10,553 nt of DNA from Prosthecobacter debontii. Lineage in GTDB: Bacteria; Verrucomicrobiota; Verrucomicrobiia; Verrucomicrobiales; Akkermansiaceae. Below, piece after piece: positions 5,388 through 10,553 of this stretch. Numbering within the stretch: the first letter of the stretch is position 1; every line of letters begins with the position of its first letter. The translations under genes were made by a program, and so were the position numbers. Under the pieces are notes generated by a model. That model was not told where the DNA came from. It did no database searches and saw only the letters and a program-made list of their open reading frames with translations. The stretch spans positions 1 through 10,553 of the forward strand of contig CAMCXJ010000065.1 in NCBI GenBank assembly GCA_945883455.1, given 5' to 3'.

Positions 5388-7289
5388 ATGAACTTCTTCG
5401 AGGCACAGGAGAGGGCGCGGAAATCCAGCCGCGCCTTGGTGTGGTGGTTCATCCTTTCTGTGATCGGGGTAATCCTCGTGATGTATCTGCTGGTGACGGT
5501 TTTCTTGCAGTTCATCCAACCGAACCCGCAGGACATCTATCAGACTACCGACACCGCGCAGCTCGTATGGTGGAACCCGGAGATGTTCGCTTGGGTGAGT
5601 GCGCTGGTGGGCGGGGTGGTAATGACGGGGAGTTGGGTGAAGCTGGCGCAGCTTTCAGCGGGAGGAAAAGTGGTCGCGCAGAGCCTCGGCGGCAGAGTGG
5701 TGGAGCCGACCACTACGGATCTGCCGGAGCGGCGCTTGCTGAATGTGGTGGAGGAAATGGCCATTGCCTCCGGGGTGCCGGTGCCCGGGGTGTGGATCAT
5801 GGACGAGGAGCAGGGCATCAACGCCTTCGCCGCCGGAACCGATCCGGCCAACGCCGTGATCGGTGTCACGCGCGGAACGCTGGATCGGCTGACGCGCTCC
5901 GAGTTGCAAGGTGTGGTGGCACACGAGTTCAGCCACATCCTCAATGGCGACATGAAGCTCAACATGCGGCTGATGGGCTGGATCTTCGGGTTGGTGATGC
6001 TTTCCATGCTCGGGCGCATCATGGTGGAATCGTTTCGTTTCATACGCGGCACGCGGGACTCGAAGGGCGATGTCATTGTTCTTGCGATCGTCGCTGCAGG
6101 GTTGGCGGTATGGCTGGTGGGATCGATCGGGGTGCTTTTTGCAAGGATGCTGCAGGCGGCGATTTCCCGGCAGCGCGAGTATCTGGCGGATGCCTCGGCG
6201 GTGCAGTTTACGAGGGACAGCGAGGGCATTGCGGGGGCGTTGAAAAAAATCGGCGGCTTTTCGGAGCACGGCACGATCCGCTCGCCGAAAGCGATGGAGG
6301 CGCGGCATATGTTTTTCGCGGGCAGCGGCCTAAACTCGCTGATGGCGACGCATCCGCCATTGGATAAACGGATCAGAGCCATTGATCCACGGTGGAATGG
6401 CGAGATGCTGGAAGGCATGGCCGATCCGGTGCGGGTGGAGGAGTTCAGCGGCACGATGGGTTTCTCCGGAAGGCTGGAGCAGACGGCATCACGGGGTAGT
6501 GTGGATGCGCTGGGTGAAAGCGTAAGGCTCGATAGTCATGTGGGCGCGGTGATCCGCGAGGATCTGAGGGCGGGAAAAGTGACTGCGTTTTCAAAGCAGG
6601 AGGCGAAGACTCTTTTGCTTGGGCTGATGGTCGCGGCGGATCGCGATGGGCGCGGAACGGCGAAACGGATCCTGGAGGAAAATGGTCTGGACGCGGAGAC
6701 GGTTGCGCAAGTCATCGCGTGGAGCGTGGATCTGGAGGCTTACGATTCCTCGAAAAAACTGGCACTCGTCGATCTATCGCTTTCGTGGCTGCGTAAAATG
6801 AGCCAGTCGGAGGCGCAGGATTTCGTAAAGACCAGCCAAGCCCTGATTGAGGTGGATGGACAGGTGAACCTTTTCGAGTTCTTGCTGCAGAAAGTTATCG
6901 AACGTCATGTAATGATCGGTCTCGGGCTGAAGCCGGTGCCGAGGATGCACCATCGGAAAATCGATGATCTGGAACGGGAACTGGCGGATTTGTTAGGAGT
7001 GTTCGCCGCGCTGGCGGGTGGCGGGACGGCGATCGAGAAGGCGGCGGCGGGATACCGGGAACATACCGGCAGGGAGCTGCCACGTTCCACGGCGGGTCTG
7101 GCCGAGGTATCGGATGCGCTTGCGGAAATGGATGCGGCCACGCCGCTGGTGAAGCAACAAATTCTGCGTTTATGTGGATTGGTAGTCATGGACGATGGGT
7201 TTGTGGCGGATCAGGAAATGGAGTTGCTGCGCGCGACGGCGGAGGCGATCGGCGCGCCGATCCCGCCTCTTGTTAGGGCGGTGATGTGA
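5388..7289 (+). CDS. M48 family membrane metalloprotease with long TerB-like C-terminal extension
   Basis: The product has 633 residues. Membrane helices lie near 17-40, 66-85, 193-213 and 228-255. The zinc site is HEFSH (His179, Glu180, His183), with the third ligand Glu264 in SRQREYLADASAV, and the family motif ATHPPLDKRIRAIDP (320-334) closes the protease domain. This layout matches HtpX-type proteases, which are near 290-330 residues. Here about 300 extra residues follow. They are mostly helical and apparently soluble: EAKTLLLGLMVAADRDGRG and FVKTSQALIEVDGQVNLFEFLLQKVIE (roughly 405-506), then LRLCGLVVMDDGFVADQEMELLRATAEAIG (593-622), which resembles TerB-like domains with their 'DG...E...L' pattern. 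HtpX-type enzymes cut misfolded membrane proteins; the extension may recruit substrates or partners. The gene follows lemA by 19 nt and is probably co-transcribed. Confidence 0.94.
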   Translation: MNFFEAQERARKSSRALVWWFILSVIGVILVMYLLVTVFLQFIQPNPQDIYQTTDTAQLVWWNPEMFAWVSALVGGVVMTGSWVKLAQLSAGGKVVAQSLGGRVVEPTTTDLPERRLLNVVEEMAIASGVPVPGVWIMDEEQGINAFAAGTDPANAVIGVTRGTLDRLTRSELQGVVAHEFSHILNGDMKLNMRLMGWIFGLVMLSMLGRIMVESFRFIRGTRDSKGDVIVLAIVAAGLAVWLVGSIGVLFARMLQAAISRQREYLADASAVQFTRDSEGIAGALKKIGGFSEHGTIRSPKAMEARHMFFAGSGLNSLMATHPPLDKRIRAIDPRWNGEMLEGMADPVRVEEFSGTMGFSGRLEQTASRGSVDALGESVRLDSHVGAVIREDLRAGKVTAFSKQEAKTLLLGLMVAADRDGRGTAKRILEENGLDAETVAQVIAWSVDLEAYDSSKKLALVDLSLSWLRKMSQSEAQDFVKTSQALIEVDGQVNLFEFLLQKVIERHVMIGLGLKPVPRMHHRKIDDLERELADLLGVFAALAGGGTAIEKAAAGYREHTGRELPRSTAGLAEVSDALAEMDAATPLVKQQILRLCGLVVMDDGFVADQEMELLRATAEAIGAPIPPLVRAVM

Positions 7290-7300
7290 ACTTGGGATAA

Positions 7301-7438
7301 TACAGCCTGCTGGCCCGCGGGGGCTTCAGTAAAGGCTGGTTTGTCAATAGCTGAGGACTGGGAGTGGTTAAGCCTTGCCGTGCCAATGCCGCCCGGCTCG
7401 CAGCGGGCTGCATGGCCGAAAAGCTACAGCAGGCTTTA
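7301..7438. repeat. 138-bp inverted-repeat-bounded, hairpin-rich element (MITE-like or structured RNA)
   Basis: The left end TACAGCCTGCTG (7301-7312) matches the reverse complement of the right end (7427-7438, read TAAAGCCTGCTG) at 11 of 12 positions. Both ends begin with TA, which would suit insertion at a TA dinucleotide. Inside are a perfect palindrome CCCGCGGG (7314-7321), the pair AAGGCT (7332-7337) and AGCCTT (7371-7376), and a long imperfect hairpin at 7382-7416. No protein frame is evident. It lies between the protease stop and the next start. It could be a miniature mobile element, a REP-like unit, or a 3' structured RNA; copy number in the genome would decide. Confidence 0.45.
7382..7416. 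other. Imperfect hairpin, 12 base pairs, 8-nt loop
   Basis: Arms 7382-7395 and 7404-7416 pair as GCC/GGC, ATGC/GCAT and GCCCG/CGGGC, with one bulged A (7385), one C-T mismatch (7390 with 7409) and the loop GCTCGCAG. It is GC-rich and should be stable in RNA or as a cruciform. No T-tract follows on either strand, so it is not a standard intrinsic terminator. It forms the core of the 7301-7438 element. Confidence 0.5.
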
Positions 7439-7442
7439 GCAG

Positions 7443-7471
7443 TCCAAGGTAGGTAAATCATTCCAAGGTAG
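7443..7471. repeat. Direct repeat TCCAAGGTAG, two copies 19 bp apart
   Basis: The 10-bp sequence TCCAAGGTAG occurs at 7443-7452 and again at 7462-7471, just upstream of the membrane-protein gene and just beyond the inverted-repeat element. The 19-bp period is a little under two helical turns, which could suit a paired regulator site, but two short copies may also be chance or a duplication scar. Confidence 0.35.
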
Positions 7472-7498
7472 TCGGCGCTTGCGTTCCGGGGCTTGCGT

Positions 7499-7506
7499 GG
7501 GAAGGA
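7499..7506 (+). promoter_or_regulatory. Ribosome-binding site fixing a GTG start
   Basis: GGGAAGGA, 7 nt before the GTG at 7514, is the only clear Shine-Dalgarno-like site ahead of a gene in this window. It favours GTG 7514 over the in-frame TTG at 7493, which lies upstream of the site. Confidence 0.6.
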
Positions 7507-7513
7507 TTCCGGG

Positions 7514-8356
7514 GTGGAGAAAGAGCGCAAGCCCTGGTGGCTTTATCTGAATTTGTTGGGCCTGGATGCGCCGCTGATCGCGGTCATCTGGCTCTTCCTT
7601 TTTGCGCAGACATGGCGGGTGGATTACCATCCGTGGCAGGCTTACGCGGCACTTGGTTTCGCTGTCTGGACGTTCCGGATCGCGATGAAATTATTGCAGG
7701 GGTCAATGTCCTCTGATGATTTTTCCTTTCCAATGGTGCACAGGAAATCGCTCAAGGTGGCGGCGGTGATCACAGGTTTTTCTGCGATTATTCTGACAGT
7801 GATGAACTTTCCGCTTTCCGTTTACCCTTACCTGCTGGTGGGCGCGGTGTTTGTGGCCGGACACTTTGCGCTTACCTTGTTTTCGTCCCGAGAGGAGAAT
7901 GAGATTGGCTATGCAAAGCATGCGATGGGCGGGGTTGCTTTCGCTTTCGGAACTGCGTTGACCGCGCACGTCTATCTTCCCAGTTTGGGGCTCCGGGAAC
8001 TCATACTTTCTAGGGAGTTTATCTGCTTCGCGGTTCTCTGCCTGCTGGCATCCTCTGCCATGGAGTTATGGGAGCGAACGGGAAAACCCGCCTCCGACGG
8101 TGAGGCGGGTTCAATGGACGAGATTGCGCTCTCGCTGCCGCTTACATTGCTGGGTGCGGCGGCGTTGATATTTGCGGTGCAGGATGATCTGATGACCGCG
8201 CGTCCTTTTTATTATGGTATCCTTACCGGAGCTGCTTTGCTTCAGGTGCTGAACCGTACGAGGGGGCGCTTCGGCTTGGAAACCTTACGGGTGCTCACCG
8301 TGCTGTGCTTGTTGGCACCCGGTATCATTTTCAAAAGTTACCCGCTGGGAGGCTAG
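7514..8356 (+). CDS. Polytopic membrane protein, possibly a degenerate UbiA-like fold
   Basis: The product is 280 residues from the GTG at 7514. About nine membrane helices are visible, near 12-32, 42-62, 81-98, 103-122, 136-155, 168-184, 205-222, 231-247 and 257-274. The arrangement and several local patterns recall UbiA-type prenyltransferases: an early LLGLDAPLIAVIWLF (14-28), a second helix WTFRIAMKLLQG (52-63) where UbiA proteins carry an Asp-rich N-D-x-x-D-type motif, and AKHAMGGVAFAFGTAL (134-149). The magnesium-binding Asp motifs are not present in recognisable form, so if related it is probably not an active prenyltransferase. I cannot assign a function. It is on the same strand as the lemA-protease pair but 224 bp away, and ends 11 bp from the convergent secretin gene. 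A weak GGCT-AGTG-AGCC hairpin spans its stop codon. Confidence 0.82.
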   Translation: MEKERKPWWLYLNLLGLDAPLIAVIWLFLFAQTWRVDYHPWQAYAALGFAVWTFRIAMKLLQGSMSSDDFSFPMVHRKSLKVAAVITGFSAIILTVMNFPLSVYPYLLVGAVFVAGHFALTLFSSREENEIGYAKHAMGGVAFAFGTALTAHVYLPSLGLRELILSREFICFAVLCLLASSAMELWERTGKPASDGEAGSMDEIALSLPLTLLGAAALIFAVQDDLMTARPFYYGILTGAALLQVLNRTRGRFGLETLRVLTVLCLLAPGIIFKSYPLGG

Positions 8357-8367
8357 TGAGCCATCGA

Positions 8368-10553
8368 TCACTTACGATGCATCGGACGAAGCTTGCGGCG
8401 TTCCGCAGGCTGCTCTGTGCTGGGCACGGCGGCGGGCGCGATTTTGCGGTTACCGGAAGAGCCTTTTTCATCGATCTTCTCGAGGGGAGGTAGAACGGAG
8501 CCGTCGGAAAATTTGCGGGCCGGGTCAGAGACATCGTAGCGGGAATCCATATCCGCCTGGACGTAATCGAGGGCGTTGCCGCTGTTCACGATCGAGGGCT
8601 GGATGAAAATCATCAACTCATCGCGATCCACACCTTTAGTTTTTGTTGAGAACAGGCGGCCGAGACCGGGGATGTCGCTGAGCAGGGGGATGCCGGTGAC
8701 GGTCTCCGTGTCGTTGGTGGTGATAAGTCCGCCGAGGACGATGGTCTGGTTGTTGGGAACCGTGACGGTGGTGAGCAGTTCGCGGGTGCCGATGATGGGG
8801 ACGCTGCCGACGCCTTCGATATTTTCGGATTGTCCGATCACGTCATCGCTGACGAGGGCGATCTGGAGGGTGATTTCGTTTTCGGAGTTCACGAGCGGGA
8901 TGACCTCGAGTTTCAGGACTACGTCGCGGTATTCAATGTTGGTGCTGAAGCTACTGTTGAATTGGTTGCTGCTGGTGGGGATGGCGATCCTGCGGCCCGA
9001 GGAGATGGTGCCGAGTTGGTTGTTTTTCACGAAGATCGACGGGCGGGAGAGGACGGTGAAGTCGCTGGAGGTGGAGAGGAAGTTCGCGTAAACGCCGAGT
9101 TCCTCGCCGATCCTGCCATAGAGGGAAAGCCCGGTTCGGCTAGGGAAACCGCCGGCGGCGATGCCAGTGATCGGGTTGATGATGCTGATGGGATCTACGT
9201 TATTGGTGGGCGAGGTCGGGCCGCCGCCGATGATAGAGCCGGCCAGGCCGCCGTCGTTGTTGCTGTCGAAGGCGCGCAGCCAATCGATGCCGGTGGAGGT
9301 GGAATCGCCGAGGGAGTATTGGCCGAAGACAGTGGAGATCATGACCTGATCTGCCTTTACATCGACTTGGTCGAGGAGGTTCTCGATGATTTCGACGGCG
9401 GTCGGCGGGCCTTGGACGACGATGGAGTTGGTGATGTTATCGGCGACAAGGAGGGTGCGGCCGATAAGGAGAGACTCGGGTGCGGTGTTGACATCGGGAG
9501 CGGAAAGCGAGCTGCCGCGCGAGCCGCCGGAACCGCCCGAGCCACCGCCACCGCCGAACGAGCTGCCGCCGCTGGAGCCGCCGCCATTGAACAGGCTGTT
9601 GTTGCCTTGTTGCGAACGGTTGTTCTGCGTGTTCTGCCCGCTCTGACGGTTTCCACCGCCTGCGGGCTGTGCTGGATTACCGCCGCCGCCTTCGGCACCG
9701 CCGCTTCCGGTGCCGTTGAAAGCGCGGGTGAGAGCATCGCCCGCGATGGGGAGGAAATCCGCGACGGAAAGGAATTTGAGTTTGCGGCGGAGGAAATTGC
9801 GTTGGTCGGTGGCGATGTCGAACTCGCGGACAAGGCCTTCGACGAAAAGCAGATCGACGGGGCGTCCCATGCCGAAGATGCGGTTCGTGCGAGGATCGGG
9901 GATAATTTGGACGGGGGTATCCACGCTGGAAGGGGTGCTCCCGGCAACGCCCGACGCCAGAGCGGCATCAATGGAGCCCCTGTCGACAGCGTTATCTGGG
10001 GTTCGCTGGATGCCTGCCGTGCTGGTGGCACCCTGCTCCTGGCCTAGGAGTTCGTTGAGGGTGGTGGCGAGTTCCGTCACATCCGCATATCTCACGGTGA
10101 TAAAACGGGAAGTGACTTGCGAAGAGGGCTTGTCGATCTCGGCTTTCAGGTCGATTAGCTTGCGGATGAGTGAGGTATTTTCCGTGATCACAACGGAGGC
10201 GGCGTTGGGCACGGCGGCGATGGAGCCGAAGGCACCGAACTGTCCGATGATCTGGGTGAAGGTGCGGACGGCCTCGTCGGGCTTGATGTATTGGAGCGGC
10301 ATCACGTAGGAAATGACGGCGTCGCCCTCAGGTAGTGGATCGTTTTCCGTGTAAACTTTCACGCCGATTCCGGTGGGCTTCAGGCCGGCGGTGGCAAGGG
10401 TGAGATAATCGAGTTTCGAACCGTCTCCAGCTGGGACGAAAATAAAGCTTTCGATGGTGGCGGCCTTTTTCAGGAGCTCGGCGGCTTCGCGGTAGGTAAG
10501 GGGATCCTGCGGGGAGGCGGGCTGGACGAAGCGGAATTCCGCGGCGGCGGCGC
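8368..10553 (-). CDS. gspD: GspD/PulD-like outer-membrane secretin (5' end beyond window)
   Basis: The frame is open from the right edge to the TGA at 8370-8368, about 727 codons; a GTG at 10362 is only an internal codon, since coding sequence continues upstream (for example REAAELLKKAATIESFIFVPAGDG). Numbered from that GTG, N-domains of the KH-like secretin type appear: VISYVMPLQYIKPDEAVRTF (17-36), SRFITVRYADVTELATTLNELLG (85-107) with VQIIPDPRTNRIFGMG (151-166), and KLKFLSVADFLPIAGDAL (195-211). The last is interrupted by a Gly/Ser/Asn-rich insert before LLVADNITNSIVVQGPP (304-320). The beta-barrel core runs from about 340 and ends in TIVLGGLITTNDTETVTGIPLLSDIPGLGRLF (540-571) and ELMIFIQPSIV (582-592). 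A basic, Pro-rich tail of about 70 residues follows. Secretins form the outer-membrane pore of type II secretion or type IV pili; which machine applies depends on genes outside the window. Confidence 0.93.
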   Translation of the reverse strand, partial: AAAAEFRFVQPASPQDPLTYREAAELLKKAATIESFIFVPAGDGSKLDYLTLATAGLKPTGIGVKVYTENDPLPEGDAVISYVMPLQYIKPDEAVRTFTQIIGQFGAFGSIAAVPNAASVVITENTSLIRKLIDLKAEIDKPSSQVTSRFITVRYADVTELATTLNELLGQEQGATSTAGIQRTPDNAVDRGSIDAALASGVAGSTPSSVDTPVQIIPDPRTNRIFGMGRPVDLLFVEGLVREFDIATDQRNFLRRKLKFLSVADFLPIAGDALTRAFNGTGSGGAEGGGGNPAQPAGGGNRQSGQNTQNNRSQQGNNSLFNGGGSSGGSSFGGGGGSGGSGGSRGSSLSAPDVNTAPESLLIGRTLLVADNITNSIVVQGPPTAVEIIENLLDQVDVKADQVMISTVFGQYSLGDSTSTGIDWLRAFDSNNDGGLAGSIIGGGPTSPTNNVDPISIINPITGIAAGGFPSRTGLSLYGRIGEELGVYANFLSTSSDFTVLSRPSIFVKNNQLGTISSGRRIAIPTSSNQFNSSFSTNIEYRDVVLKLEVIPLVNSENEITLQIALVSDDVIGQSENIEGVGSVPIIGTRELLTTVTVPNNQTIVLGGLITTNDTETVTGIPLLSDIPGLGRLFSTKTKGVDRDELMIFIQPSIVNSGNALDYVQADMDSRYDVSDPARKFSDGSVLPPLEKIDEKGSSGNRKIAPAAVPSTEQPAERRKLRPMHRK
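9472..9717 (-). other. Gly/Ser/Asn-rich low-complexity insert in the secretin N3 domain
   Basis: Residues about 216-297 (numbered from the GTG at 10362) consist of Gly-rich runs, a Gln/Asn stretch (SGQNTQNNRSQQGNNS) and GGGGSGGSGGS repeats. The segment splits the N3-type domain between KLKFLSVADFL and TLLVADNITN. Flexible inserts at this position are known in GspD proteins; this one, at about 80 residues, is long. The repetitive DNA is prone to length change. Confidence 0.8.

Noticed and set aside
5441..6454. Long frames on both strands (308 and 304 codons) inside the protease gene
   Set aside because: Both overlap the M48 catalytic domain with its intact HEFSH motif; they are byproducts of GC-rich codon use.
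8830..10047. 405-codon open frame on the plus strand
   Set aside because: It lies fully antisense to the secretin, whose frame carries all conserved secretin motifs; the Asp/Gly/Ala-rich product shows no domain.
1..10553. CRISPR array, tRNA, rRNA, transposase or phage genes
   Set aside because: No regularly spaced repeats, cloverleaf-like sequence, transposase frame or phage protein was seen on either strand.

Overview
The window is a GC-rich, gene-dense bacterial chromosome segment with ten protein genes. Two of these run off the window edges. The mix points to Verrucomicrobiota, probably a Verrucomicrobiales relative: a cytochrome c-PA14 protein beside a secreted sugar-dehydrogenase-like beta-propeller, a GspD-type secretin with a Gly/Ser/Asn-rich insert, a LemA/M48 protease pair, and start sites mostly without Shine-Dalgarno motifs. 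This is an inference from gene content; there is no rRNA or other taxonomic marker in the window.

Layout. (1) Minus strand, 2424 to 1: a secreted cytochrome c-PA14 protein followed by a secreted beta-propeller protein of the PQQ/sorbosone-dehydrogenase type, which is cut by the left edge. Together they look like a periplasmic oxidation module in which the propeller oxidises a substrate and the haem protein accepts electrons. (2) Plus strand, 2568-3128: a lipoprotein L,D-transpeptidase, divergent from the cytochrome gene and convergent with uppS. (3) Minus strand, 4667 to 3213: a Phd/YefM-type antitoxin, a VapC-like PIN toxin overlapping it by 7 nt, and then uppS, which makes the undecaprenyl carrier lipid for the cell wall. 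A near-consensus promoter (TTGACA-17-TATTTT) sits directly against the antitoxin ATG, so the transcript is probably leaderless. (4) Plus strand, 4763-7289: lemA and a large M48 membrane metalloprotease with a long helical C-terminal extension ending in a TerB-like segment, 19 nt apart and probably one operon. (5) 7290-7513: an intergenic stretch with a 138-bp inverted-repeat-bounded, hairpin-rich element and a short direct repeat. (6) Plus strand, 7514-8356: a nine-helix membrane protein resembling a degenerate UbiA fold. (7) Minus strand, 10553 to 8368: a GspD-like outer-membrane secretin cut by the right edge, ending only 11 bp from the previous gene.

Much of the window concerns the cell envelope: wall carrier lipid, wall cross-linking, membrane proteolysis and outer-membrane secretion. 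The least explained parts are the structured element at 7301-7438, the membrane protein beside it, the unassigned C-terminal halves of the cytochrome-PA14 protein and the M48 protease, and the leaderless toxin-antitoxin promoter that may also feed uppS.
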